A DNA stretch of 64,000 nucleotides from JACDAS01 sp046262415 (GTDB lineage: Bacteria > Actinomycetota > Thermoleophilia > Gaiellales > Gaiellaceae), in NCBI GenBank assembly GCA_046262415.1, contig JBHEMU010000146.1, forward strand, positions 1 to 64,000, written 5' to 3'. Under the pieces are notes generated by a model, which was not told the DNA's origin, ran no database searches, and worked only from the letters and a program-made list of their open reading frames with translations. How positions within the stretch are numbered: the stretch's first letter is position 1; the number at the start of each line of letters is the position of its first letter. Below, in pieces: positions 1 to 7,992 of this stretch. The position numbers were made by a program, and so were the translations under genes.

Positions 1-608
1 CCGAGGCTGATCGCCGCGGCGGCGCGGGCGACCTTGCGCGGCAGGAAGTCCGGCGGCCGACGGGGCGACTCGTGGTTGTAGAGGATCCCCGAGCTCGCGT
101 GCAGCCCGTAGCGCTGCCGATAGCTCCCGACGATGAAGTGCGCGTAGGCCTTCGCGACGCCGTACGGGGTCAGCGGCGAGAGGGGCGTCTCCTCGGTCTG
201 GGGCGCCTCGCGCGCGTGCCCGAAGATCTCGCTCGAGGACGCCTGGTAGAAGCGGATCCGGTCGTCCACGAGCCTGATCGCCTCGAGCAGGGCGGTCGCG
301 CCGACCGCGGCGAACTCGGCCGTGCGCACGGGCTGCTCCCAGGAGGCGGGGACGAAGGACGGGGCGGCGAGGTTGTAGACCTCGTCGGGGTGGTGGGTCT
401 CGAGCGCCGCCACGAGCGAGTCCTGGTCGAGCACGTCGGCCCCGATCAGCTCGACCCGGTCGCGGACGGCGTCGAGGTTCGGGTACCGGCCGGCCGGCGC
501 TCGCCGGACGACGCCGAAGACCTCGTAGCCCTGCTCGAGCAGGAGCTCGGCCAGGTACGAGCCGTCCTGGCCGCCGATGCCGGTGATCAGGGCGCGCCGC
601 GCCGGCAT
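1..608 (-). CDS. gmd: GDP-mannose 4,6-dehydratase, 3' end outside window
   Basis: The enzyme converts GDP-D-mannose to GDP-4-keto-6-deoxy-D-mannose, the first step to GDP-L-fucose. The minus-strand translation starts with an ITGIGGQDGSYLAELLL Rossmann motif at about residues 8-24. It continues with YNLAAPSFVPASWEQP, the active-site stretch FYQASSSEIFG, the PYGVAKAYAHF segment holding the catalytic Tyr-x3-Lys, and GILYNHESPRR, all hallmarks of Gmd. About 202 residues are visible of a family length near 330-370, so the C-terminus lies left of base 1. Its ATG overlaps the stop of the upstream methyltransferase by one base (TGATG), so the two are probably translated together. The next pathway enzyme is the GDP-L-fucose synthase at 4171-5094 in the divergent operon. 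Confidence 0.95.
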   Translation of the reverse strand, partial: MPARRALITGIGGQDGSYLAELLLEQGYEVFGVVRRAPAGRYPNLDAVRDRVELIGADVLDQDSLVAALETHHPDEVYNLAAPSFVPASWEQPVRTAEFAAVGATALLEAIRLVDDRIRFYQASSSEIFGHAREAPQTEETPLSPLTPYGVAKAYAHFIVGSYRQRYGLHASSGILYNHESPRRPPDFLPRKVARAAAAISL

Positions 609-1387
609 CAGCGCCGCCTCAGCGTGAGCCGGACGACGTCGCCGTCCGGACCGACGCGCTCGCGGGCGGCGAGGCCGAAGAGCGGCCCGAGCGGAACGAG
701 CCAGGGAAAGAGGCGGTTGTAGGCGGCGTTCAGGTTGGGCTGGAGCCGGGCGACGGAGCGCCGCTCCAGCTCGAGGCCGGGCGCCGTGGCGATGAGCGCA
801 TCCACGCGCTCCGAGTCATACCAGCGCTGGAAGAAGTACCTCCCGTCCGGGGCGGCGCCGTGGTCGGCGTAGAGCGGCCGGTCGCGGTACTCGTCCCACG
901 CCTCCCGCGCATGAGGAAGCGTCAGGACGACTCGCCCGCCCGCCCGCACGACGCGCGCGAGCTCGCGGAGCGCCTCGGCGTCTCCGTCGTCAGGAATGTG
1001 CTCGAGCACGGAGATGCTGTAGGCGTGGTCGAAGGCCCCGTCGCCGTAGGGGAGCCGGCGGCCGTCGGCGACTTCGAGCCGGAGGTTCGGCTCTCCTCCG
1101 GCCAGCAGCCGCCAGCGCTCGACCTCCTCCTCCAGCTCGTCGACGGTGGTGACCCGGACTCCGCGCCGGGCGAGCGCCACGGCGAGGAGCTTCGGGCTCG
1201 CCAGGTCGAGCACGTGCTCGCCCGGCCGCGCGGCGAGCTCGCGCAGCGCGTACGGAAGCTCCAGGTAGCGGCTCGGGTCGAGCGGGACGACCACGCGGAT
1301 CACCGCCTCGCGGAGGTAGCCGCGGCGGGCGAGGTGGCGCAGGCCGAGGCCGACGCTCGTCCGGTAGAGGCCCGTCCAGCCCCGCAT
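608..1387 (-). CDS. class I SAM-dependent methyltransferase
   Basis: This 259-residue protein has a Methyltransf_11-like fold. A first motif, HVLDLASPKLLAVAL, is followed by an acidic strand end (TTVDE), then a GAFDHAYSISVLEHIPD segment and RAGGRVVLTLP. The glycine motif is unusual (ASPK in place of GxGxG). The ATG at 1387 was chosen because it overlaps the stop of the small frame before it (TGATG) and because the frame further upstream (to 1558) is arginine/proline-rich and not protein-like. The target is unknown; between a flippase and gmd it most likely methylates a sugar or lipid-linked glycan. The frame is intact. Confidence 0.85.
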   Translation of the reverse strand: MRGWTGLYRTSVGLGLRHLARRGYLREAVIRVVVPLDPSRYLELPYALRELAARPGEHVLDLASPKLLAVALARRGVRVTTVDELEEEVERWRLLAGGEPNLRLEVADGRRLPYGDGAFDHAYSISVLEHIPDDGDAEALRELARVVRAGGRVVLTLPHAREAWDEYRDRPLYADHGAAPDGRYFFQRWYDSERVDALIATAPGLELERRSVARLQPNLNAAYNRLFPWLVPLGPLFGLAARERVGPDGDVVRLTLRRR

Positions 1388-1527
1388 CAGGCGAGCCGGT
1401 CCAGGACGTCGACGAGCGGAGGCAGCCGGGAGGCACGCGGTACGAGGCCGCGCTCGAGGAGCCGCCCTGCGGCTGCGACCCGGTCGGGCCGCAGCTCGCG
1501 ATAGAAGCGAGCGACGTTCCCGCTCAA
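1387..1527 (-). CDS. possible 46-residue protein bridging flippase and methyltransferase
   Basis: A TTG codon at 1527 overlaps the stop of the flippase gene, and the frame ends in a TGA that overlaps the ATG of the methyltransferase. It thus fills the gap between the two genes with coupled junctions at both ends. The translation begins SGNVARFYRELRPDRVAAAG and ends LVDVLDRLA; it is helix-prone and charged, and its third codon positions are almost all G or C, like its neighbours. I recognise no family. Alternatives are a chance open frame or the remnant of a larger gene. Confidence 0.4.
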   Translation of the reverse strand: MSGNVARFYRELRPDRVAAAGRLLERGLVPRASRLPPLVDVLDRLA

Positions 1528-3017
1528 TGCAGGGCCCGCAGGTAGGCCCAGGCCTCACGCAGGCCCCGCGGCCGCCAGGCCAGAAGCAGGACCGAGTAGA
1601 GCGTCACCCCGAGGAGCGCCCCCGGAACCCCCCCGACCACGATCGCGATCAGCCCGAACGACGCCCCGGCGAGCGCCGCCTCGGTCACCGCTAGCTCGCC
1701 GAGCCCGAGCGCCGCGATCCCGAGGGCGCGCGGGGCGATCGCGACGAGGAGCGCCCCGAAGACGGCCAGGGTCGACAGCGCCAGCGCGACGGCGAGACCC
1801 GGCAGCCCGAACGCCTCGCCGAGTCCCCACGCGAGCGGGACGTGCAGGGCGGCCGCTCCCACGGCCACCGGGACGAGCGGGCGCTGCCGCCCGGTGACGA
1901 ACACGAGCGGGAAGGTGAGCGTGAAGGCGACCGAGGCGAACATCCAGGGCGCCAGGTAGGCGACGAGGTGCCCGAGCTCGCGCCCCACCTCCCCGGTGAA
2001 GGCGTCGCCGAGGATGACGCCGGCGACCCGGCCCCCGACGAGCGCGAATACCCCGGCGGCGGCCGCGATCACTGCGAGGCTGAGCCACGAGGAGTGGACG
2101 ACGTGCGCGGCGGCGGTCTCCGCGTCGAGACCGCGGCGCGTCAGGGGCGCGGAGGAGATCAGCGCCACCGACGCCGCGCTCACGGCGACGAACACGGCGG
2201 CGATCAGGTAGGCGTAGGAGAAGCTCGTGACGCTGCCGACGCCCAGGTCGGCGGCGAAGCGCAGGCAGACGAGGTAGAGGCCCTGGAGCGCGATCGGAAC
2301 GGCCGAGCCCTGGACGAGCAGCCACAGACGCGCTCCCACGCGCAGCTCGAACGCGCCGCCGGTCAGGTCGTCTCGGGCCAGGAGCGCGGCGAGCGGAAAG
2401 CCGAAGGCGATCACCGCGTTCAGGCCGGCCGCCCACGCGAGCGCGATCGTCCCGTGCGCGTCCGCGAGGAGGATGAAGAGCACGAGCCCCGCCACGCCCC
2501 CGACGGAGTAGCCGAGTGCCGACACGCCGTAGTCGTCGCGTGCTGCCAGCGCGCTGGAGGCGAGCGCCGCCAGGAGCTGCACGAGCGCCGCGGGCACGAG
2601 GTAGACGAGCGCCTCGGCGGCGACCCGGGCCGACTCCTCGGGCAGGCTGCCCGTGATCGCGTCGGCGATCGGGTGGCGCAGGAGCCCCGAGACGACGCCG
2701 AGGACCGAGGAGGCGAGGACGAACGCGATCAGGTAGGCGCGCGTCTCCGACCCCAGCCGGCCGGCGGCGGCCGCCCTGGTCAGCTCCGGTACGACCACGA
2801 CCCGGAAGGACTGGGCCGCGAGCACGAGCACGAGGTAGACGCCGTAGGCCGCGAGGAAGCCGTCGGTCTCGGCCGTGCGGCCGAACTTGTGCGCGAGCAG
2901 GGCGCCGACCGCCGCGGCCGTCCCGCTCAGCGCCGCGAGCGACAGGCCCGTGAAGAGACCGCTTCGGAGCGCGCTCCGGCGGCGCGGCTGGCTAACCTTG
3001 GCAGCGCCGGCTCGCAT
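1524..3017 (-). CDS. MurJ/MviN-like polysaccharide flippase (MOP superfamily)
   Basis: This 497-residue polytopic membrane protein has about 13-14 hydrophobic segments. An N-terminal SALRSGLFTGLSLAALSG stretch precedes the first helix, and the TAETDGFLAAYGVY segment resembles the MurJ hallmark around transmembrane helix 2. By family it would flip undecaprenyl-linked glycans across the cytoplasmic membrane. The ATG at 3017 was preferred over an in-frame TTG at 3032, which would run into the divergent gene starting at 3023. The gene heads a minus-strand run with the 46-residue frame, the methyltransferase and gmd. It is more like MurJ than the flippase at 28355-29647, so a cell-wall role cannot be excluded. 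Confidence 0.88.
   Translation of the reverse strand: MRAGAAKVSQPRRRSALRSGLFTGLSLAALSGTAAAVGALLAHKFGRTAETDGFLAAYGVYLVLVLAAQSFRVVVVPELTRAAAAGRLGSETRAYLIAFVLASSVLGVVSGLLRHPIADAITGSLPEESARVAAEALVYLVPAALVQLLAALASSALAARDDYGVSALGYSVGGVAGLVLFILLADAHGTIALAWAAGLNAVIAFGFPLAALLARDDLTGGAFELRVGARLWLLVQGSAVPIALQGLYLVCLRFAADLGVGSVTSFSYAYLIAAVFVAVSAASVALISSAPLTRRGLDAETAAAHVVHSSWLSLAVIAAAAGVFALVGGRVAGVILGDAFTGEVGRELGHLVAYLAPWMFASVAFTLTFPLVFVTGRQRPLVPVAVGAAALHVPLAWGLGEAFGLPGLAVALALSTLAVFGALLVAIAPRALGIAALGLGELAVTEAALAGASFGLIAIVVGGVPGALLGVTLYSVLLLAWRPRGLREAWAYLRALH
2993..2998 (+). promoter_or_regulatory. weak candidate -10 box (TAACCT)
   Basis: TAACCT fits TANNNT and lies 24 bases before the ATG at 3023, inside the 5' coding part of the divergent flippase. 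No -35 match is visible. A leader of about 17 bases would follow. Confidence 0.22.
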
Positions 3018-3022
3018 CCTCG

Positions 3023-4174
3023 ATGAAGTCAAACAGACCCGATCAGGCCTGGACTGACGAAGGCCTCGCAGCGCTGAAGCGCGAGTTCTGCGACCTCTAC
3101 GGCGGCCGCACGGTCCTGGTGACCGGGGCCGACGGCTTCATGGGCTCGCACCTGACCGAGGCGCTCGTCCACGTCGGGGCGAACGTGGTCGCGTTCGTCC
3201 GGGCCACCTCGAGCGGCGCGCTGAACAACATCGGCCACCTGCGGGGCCAGCTCCGTGCCGTCTTCGCCGACCTGACGGACAAGACCTCGATCGACTACCT
3301 CGTGCGCGACCTCTGCGAGGCGCCGGACCGCCCGTACATCTTCCACCTCGGCGCCCAGGCGCACGTGGGCGAGTCGTGGCACCGCCCCTACGAGACCGTG
3401 ATGGCGAACACGGTCGGGACGCTCAACCTGCTCCAGTCGGTCGTCGACCACGGCCTCGAGCTGGAGAAGTTCGACACCGCCGGCACCTCGGAGGAGTACG
3501 GCAACGTCCACGAGGACGTCCGGCACCAGCACGACTTCGACGACGCAGGCGGGCTGATCCTGCACGAGCGCTCACCGCTCAACCCGAAGTCGATCTACGC
3601 GACGGCCAAGGTGGCGGCCGACTTCCTGACGATGAACTTCCACGACGCCTACGGCGTGCCCGCGGTCGTGACCCGCATGTTCAACAACTACGGGCCGCGC
3701 CAGAACCCGCGCTACGTCACGGGCACGATCATCACCCAGGCGCTCGAGCGGGAGGAGATCGAGCTCGGCCAGCTCGACCCCATGCGCGATTTCTGCTTCT
3801 GCACCGACGGCGTCCGCGGCCATCTGACCGTGGCGGCGCACGGGATCCCCGGCGACCTCTACGTCTACGGGCAGGGCTCGAACATCTCGATGGCCGACTG
3901 GGCCGACCTGATCCTGAGGGTGGGAGAGGAGCGGGGACACTGGCCGCCCGGGCGCTCGGTCGTGAGCCTGAAGGAGCGCTACCGCCCCGGCGCCACGGAC
4001 GTGATGGCGCTGCGCGTCGGCTACGAGAAGCTCAACCGCGAGACGGGCTGGGAGCCCCTCGTCTCCTGGGAGGAGGGCGTGGCCGAAACGATCGCCTGGT
4101 ACGCGGCGAACCGCCCCCGGTGGCTCGGGCGCGTCGACTGGATGACGGCGCCGAAGAGCTCCCCCACCGCGTGA
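3023..4174 (+). CDS. NAD-dependent nucleotide-sugar 4,6-dehydratase/epimerase (extended SDR)
   Basis: This 383-residue extended SDR has a TVLVTGADGFMGSHL dinucleotide-binding motif near residues 30-44, a Ser/Thr-Glu active-site stretch (TAGTSEEYG) and a SIYATAKVAADF segment with the catalytic Tyr-x3-Lys. The NNYGPRQNPRYVTGTIITQA and DPMRDFCFCTDGVRG stretches place it near dTDP-glucose/GDP-mannose 4,6-dehydratases. The exact sugar nucleotide cannot be read from sequence. It leads a plus-strand operon and overlaps the fucose synthase gene by 4 bp (GTGA), so a 6-deoxysugar role is likely. The ATG lies only 6 bp from the divergent flippase start. Confidence 0.9.
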   Translation: MKSNRPDQAWTDEGLAALKREFCDLYGGRTVLVTGADGFMGSHLTEALVHVGANVVAFVRATSSGALNNIGHLRGQLRAVFADLTDKTSIDYLVRDLCEAPDRPYIFHLGAQAHVGESWHRPYETVMANTVGTLNLLQSVVDHGLELEKFDTAGTSEEYGNVHEDVRHQHDFDDAGGLILHERSPLNPKSIYATAKVAADFLTMNFHDAYGVPAVVTRMFNNYGPRQNPRYVTGTIITQALEREEIELGQLDPMRDFCFCTDGVRGHLTVAAHGIPGDLYVYGQGSNISMADWADLILRVGEERGHWPPGRSVVSLKERYRPGATDVMALRVGYEKLNRETGWEPLVSWEEGVAETIAWYAANRPRWLGRVDWMTAPKSSPTA

Positions 4175-5094
4175 CCCGCATCCTCGTCACCGGCGGCGGA
4201 GGGTTCGTCGGGTCGCACCTCGTCGAGCGGCTGCGGGAGGAGGGCCACGATCCCTTCGTTGCGCGCCGGACCGAGTACGACCTCACACTCGCCGACAACG
4301 TTGCGCGGCTGTTCGCCGACGCGCAGCCGGAGCTCGTCTTCCACCTGGCTGCCGAGGTCGGCGGCATCGGCGCCAATCGCGCCAATCCCGGCCGTTACTG
4401 GTACGCGAATCTGATGATGGGCGCGCACGTGCTCGAGCGGTCGCGCCTGGCCGGCGTGCGCAAGCTCGTGATCTCGGGCACCGTCTGCTCCTACCCGAAG
4501 TTCACCCCGGTTCCTTTCAGCGAGGACGAGCTCTGGAACGGCTACCCGGAGGAGACGAACGCGCCCTACGGCGTCGCCAAGAAATCCGTGCTCGTCGGGG
4601 GTCAGGCCTACCGCGACCAGTACGGCCTCGATGTGATCTTCCTCCTGCCGGCGAACCTCTACGGCCCGCGGGACAACTTCCACCCCACGAACGCCCACGT
4701 GATCCCGGACCTGATCCGCAAGATGGTCGAGTCGCCCGCGGAAGTCGTCCTCTGGGGCGACGGCTCCCCCACGCGTGAGTTCCTCTACGTCGACGATGCC
4801 GCGGAGGGGCTCGCGCTCGCGGCCGAGCGCTACGACGCTCCCGAGCCTGTCAACCTCGGCACCGGGTCGGAGATCTCGATCCGAGAGCTGGTCGAGCTGA
4901 TCGCGGAACTGACGGGCTTCGAGGGCGAGGTCGTCTGGGACGAATCGATGCCGAACGGCCAGCCACGCCGTGCGCTCGACACGACCCGAGCCCGTGAGCT
5001 GTTCGGGTTCGAGGCCAAGACGCCGCTCCGCGAGGGGCTCGAGCGCACGATCGCGTGGTTCCGGGCCTCGGCTCACACGCATGCCGCTGCGTAG
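4171..5094 (+). CDS. fcl: GDP-L-fucose synthase
   Basis: This 307-residue SDR has a GTG start overlapping the previous stop. Motifs are ILVTGGGGFVGSHLVERL, FHLAAEVGGIGANRANP (typical of Fcl/WcaG), VISGTVCSYPKF, and APYGVAKKSVLVGG with the catalytic Tyr-x3-Lys. The later segments GPRDNFHPTNAHVIPDLIRK and SPTREFLYVDDAAEGL are also standard for this family. It would epimerise and reduce GDP-4-keto-6-deoxymannose to GDP-L-fucose, completing the pathway begun by gmd at 1-608. The C-terminus overlaps the next gene by 14 bp. Confidence 0.92.
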   Translation: MTRILVTGGGGFVGSHLVERLREEGHDPFVARRTEYDLTLADNVARLFADAQPELVFHLAAEVGGIGANRANPGRYWYANLMMGAHVLERSRLAGVRKLVISGTVCSYPKFTPVPFSEDELWNGYPEETNAPYGVAKKSVLVGGQAYRDQYGLDVIFLLPANLYGPRDNFHPTNAHVIPDLIRKMVESPAEVVLWGDGSPTREFLYVDDAAEGLALAAERYDAPEPVNLGTGSEISIRELVELIAELTGFEGEVVWDESMPNGQPRRALDTTRARELFGFEAKTPLREGLERTIAWFRASAHTHAAA

Positions 5095-6496
5095 CTTCAT
5101 CGCGCTCCGACTGGCCATGAGCGGCGCCCGCAGGATCCCCCGGAGGCGCCTGGCGGCCTGGCTCGTGCGGCGCCGGCTCGTCGTGCTTGCCCTGCTGCAG
5201 CTCGTCCAGTGGGCGGCCGTGCTGCTCCACGCGAGCCGCCACTCGAACGAGTCGTCGGCCTTCGTCTGGCTCTGCGTCCTCGTCGGGCTCCCGGTCGCCC
5301 TCAGCTGCGTCTATCGCCTCGCGGCCGTCCTCGGAGGCCACCGGCTCGGCGCCTTCGCCGGGTTCGTCTGGGTGGCGGCGCCCTTCGCGGTGATCCCGCT
5401 CTACGACCCTCGCTACCGGTTCCGCTACCAGGAGGAGATCCTCCCGCGCGCGGTCGGCCTGACGGAGAGCGGCGAGTTCCCGGCGATGGTGCTGCTGCTG
5501 GTGGCGGCGCTCTTCGTCGTGCGGGCGCTGCGGGGCGGGTCGGTCCGCGCGGCCGTCGCGGCCGGGATGGCGGGCACGGCGGCGATGGTGGACGCGGCGG
5601 CGCTGCTGCTGGTGCCCGCGGCCCTGGCCGCCCTGGTGGCCGCCCGGCGCCCGCGCCAGGCGGGGACCTTCGCCCTCGGGCTCGCGCCCGCACTCGTCGT
5701 CGTCCTCGCCCGCGGCACCGGGAAGGGGCTGGAGGCCGGCAGCTGGGACGACCTCGCCCACAACTTCATCTTCGTCCGTGAGTTCTTCTACAGCCTCCGC
5801 GTGCTCGAATGGCTGCCGATCGCCGGCGCGATCGCGATCGCCAGGCGCTCGCCTCCGGCGGCGGTGCTCGTCGCAGGCTGGTTCTTCGCGTTCCTGGCGA
5901 TCCAGGGCTCGAGTTCGGACGTCCTCGACGGGAGCTTCTACCGCGTGATGCTGCCGGCGCTGCCGGCGTACTGCCTGCTGGCGGCGTCGATTCCGCTGCT
6001 CGCCCCCGCGCCGCGGCGCTTCCGCGAGACTGTGCTCGTGCGCCGCGGCCCGGTTGTGCTGGTTGCGCTGGCGCTGGGCGTCGCGCTCGTCCCCGCGCCG
6101 GCCGGTAGCCTGCCCGCCCCGACCTGCCTCGGCTCCGCGAGACAGGTGGAGGTGTGCACGGCCTACCGCGGCAACGCCGTCCTCGGCGCGCGCGTCGCGT
6201 ACTACAAGTTCGGGCGCAGCGAGAACGCCGCCCGCGCCCGTGCCGCGAGGTTCCGGCTCGAGTCGCGCTTCCAGGGCCGCGCGCGGCAGGCGATCGTGGC
6301 GCAAGTGGCGCGCTGGCCGCGAGGAGAGCACGAGGTCGACCTGCCCGGCGTCGACATCGTGAGCGTGCGGGTCGACGCGAAGGAGCTGAACGCGGTCCTC
6401 GTCACCCGCGAGACCTGGTTCGTGAAGACGGAGTCGAACCGCGTGCTCTTCTCCGAGGTTCGCCGCCGCCACGTGGTCGACATGCGCCGCGTGTAG
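5081..6496 (+). CDS. polytopic membrane protein, possible GT-C glycosyltransferase
   Basis: This 471-residue protein has a basic N-terminus followed by about 9-10 hydrophobic helices up to roughly residue 345. A soluble tail of about 120 residues contains one Cys pair region (APTCLGSARQVEVCTAYRG). The layout resembles GT-C membrane glycosyltransferases using lipid-linked sugars, but I see no clear catalytic Asp/Glu motif in the first loop, so the function is unproven. It overlaps the fucose synthase by 14 bp and therefore belongs to that operon. The start is the ATG at 5081. Confidence 0.78.
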   Translation: MPLRSFIALRLAMSGARRIPRRRLAAWLVRRRLVVLALLQLVQWAAVLLHASRHSNESSAFVWLCVLVGLPVALSCVYRLAAVLGGHRLGAFAGFVWVAAPFAVIPLYDPRYRFRYQEEILPRAVGLTESGEFPAMVLLLVAALFVVRALRGGSVRAAVAAGMAGTAAMVDAAALLLVPAALAALVAARRPRQAGTFALGLAPALVVVLARGTGKGLEAGSWDDLAHNFIFVREFFYSLRVLEWLPIAGAIAIARRSPPAAVLVAGWFFAFLAIQGSSSDVLDGSFYRVMLPALPAYCLLAASIPLLAPAPRRFRETVLVRRGPVVLVALALGVALVPAPAGSLPAPTCLGSARQVEVCTAYRGNAVLGARVAYYKFGRSENAARARAARFRLESRFQGRARQAIVAQVARWPRGEHEVDLPGVDIVSVRVDAKELNAVLVTRETWFVKTESNRVLFSEVRRRHVVDMRRV

Positions 6497-6576
6497 GGGC
6501 TCGTGCTGCACAAGTGGGTGGTGACGCGGATCCGGAACGCGTGAGCTTCGCCGGCCCGGGCCGGATACACGGGGAC

Positions 6577-7656
6577 ATGAGACGTCTCGCCCTGCTCGCG
6601 CTCGCTGCCTCGCTCCTGACCGGTGCCGCCGCGGGAGCCGTCGGCCCGGGCAGGGTCGCGCCCACTCGCGACATGACCGCTGCCCGCGCCTGCCACTCGG
6701 CGACGCTCCTGCAGAACGGCCGCGTGCTGATCGCCGCGGGGTTCGAGCGCGAGGACGACTACGTCTTGCGCGCCGAGGTGTACGACCCGCGCAGCGGCAG
6801 GTTCAGGTCGACCGGGACGATGCCCGAGCCGCGCCTGTGCCACACCGCGACTCGCCTCCGGGACGGGCGCGTCCTCCTCGCCGGCGGCTCGACGCGGGAG
6901 TGGCTCGCGAGCGCCGAGCTCTACGACCCGAGGACGGGCCGCTTCGCCGCGACCGCGAGCCTGTCGGTTCGACGGGGCGGCGCGACGGCCACGCTCCTCG
7001 CCGACGGGCGCGTGCTGGTCGCCGGCGGCTTCGACGGAAAGACGCACGCGACGGCAGAGCTCTACGACCCGGCGACGGAGACGTCTGCACCCACTGGGAC
7101 GCTCGCCACGGCTCGCTCGAACCACACCGCAACGCTCCTCCGCAACGGGCGCGTGCTCGTGACCGGCGGCCGCGGGGCGACCGGGGCAATCCTGCGCAGC
7201 GCGGAGCTGTACGACCCGGCGGCCGGCACGTTCTCGCCGGCGGGCCGGCTGACCGTGCCCAGGCACAAGCACGGAGCGACACTGCTCCGCGGCGGCAAGG
7301 TGCTCGTGATCGGAGGCGCGAACGCGCGCGACTGGCGCGGCCGGTACCGCAGCGCGGAGGTCTACGACGCGGGCTCCGGGAGGTTCTCCCCGGCCGGGCG
7401 GATGGCGAGCGCCCGCTTCAAGCTGGGCGACGCCGTGGCGCTCCTGGCGAGCGGCCGGGTGCTCGTGGCCGGCGGCGCCACCTCGGTGGAGACGTTCGAC
7501 GCGGGCTCCCGCTCCTTCCGGGCCGTCCCAGGGCGCCTCGACGCCGACCGCTTCTACACGACCGCAACCGCCCTCCCCGACGGCTCGGCGCTGATCGCTG
7601 GCGGCTACGACTCCGGGATCGAGGCGACCGCGAGAGCCTGGCGCTACCGCCCGTAG
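6577..7656 (+). CDS. secreted kelch-repeat beta-propeller protein
   Basis: This 359-residue protein has a signal peptide at residues 1-24 (RRLALLALAASLLTGAAAG). At least six kelch-type repeats of about 48 residues follow, each with the pattern HSATLLxxGRVLxAGG then AExYDPxxGRF. The repeats predict a six- or seven-bladed propeller outside the membrane. Such propellers bind or oxidise sugars (galactose-oxidase-like folds), but no catalytic residues can be assigned here, so carbohydrate binding is inference. GGGGA precedes the ATG by one base, and 80 bases separate it from the membrane-protein gene. Its last 13 bp overlap the convergent HTH gene. Confidence 0.85.
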   Translation: MRRLALLALAASLLTGAAAGAVGPGRVAPTRDMTAARACHSATLLQNGRVLIAAGFEREDDYVLRAEVYDPRSGRFRSTGTMPEPRLCHTATRLRDGRVLLAGGSTREWLASAELYDPRTGRFAATASLSVRRGGATATLLADGRVLVAGGFDGKTHATAELYDPATETSAPTGTLATARSNHTATLLRNGRVLVTGGRGATGAILRSAELYDPAAGTFSPAGRLTVPRHKHGATLLRGGKVLVIGGANARDWRGRYRSAEVYDAGSGRFSPAGRMASARFKLGDAVALLASGRVLVAGGATSVETFDAGSRSFRAVPGRLDADRFYTTATALPDGSALIAGGYDSGIEATARAWRYRP

Positions 7657-7910
7657 CTCACAGCCGCGACCATTTCGTTCCCCACCTCGGTAGCGATTCG
7701 CCCGCCGGAGTTTCGGTCCCATGCTTGCCCCCGCTTCGGCCCGCGCTTGTCGCCCGCAGCCCAGCCTGGACTGCCCGACTCGTGGCGCCCAACCCACTTC
7801 GAGACCCAACGGCGCGAGCGGCTGGGCGAGCGCCCGATCTCCTCTGGCGATTCCCCCGCCAGCCTCCGCCTCACCGCCTCCTTGCGCAGCTCGGCCTCCG
7901 TCTTCGCCAT
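7644..7910 (-). CDS. short HTH protein, probably a truncated transposase/recombinase remnant
   Basis: This 88-residue frame has an ideal AGGTG site 7 bases before the ATG. Residues 15-50 read as a helix-turn-helix (RRRLAGESPEEIGRSPSRS, then RWVSKWVGRH). The next part, KRGPKRGQAWDRNSG, resembles the linker after the N-terminal HTH of transposase- or integrase-type proteins. The catalytic part one would expect is missing, and the frame ends inside the 3' end of the kelch gene, 13 bp past its stop. This suggests a 3' truncation. It sits exactly at the left edge of the 8-11 kb insertion. It could instead be a small free-standing regulator. Confidence 0.55.
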   Translation of the reverse strand: MAKTEAELRKEAVRRRLAGESPEEIGRSPSRSRRWVSKWVGRHESGSPGWAAGDKRGPKRGQAWDRNSGGRIATEVGNEMVAAVSYGR

Positions 7911-7980
7911 CGCGCCCACCTCCGCTCTCGCACGGCAAAAGCGGCGAGCATCGAGCGCGGCGCGGCCGTCAACTAACCCC

Positions 7981-7986
7981 TATTGT
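7981..7986 (+). promoter_or_regulatory. candidate leaderless -10 box (TATTGT) for the STAS/GHKL gene
   Basis: TATTGT fits TANNNT and is followed by 6 bases and then the GTG at 7993. This is the spacing expected if transcription starts at the start codon. No -35 hexamer is apparent. Confidence 0.42.
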
Positions 7987-7992
7987 GAGCGG

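Noticed and set aside
608..1558. A longer 316-residue version of the first methyltransferase from a GTG at 1558
   Set aside because: The added 57 residues are Arg/Pro-rich and overlap the flippase; the ATG at 1387 has a TGATG junction.
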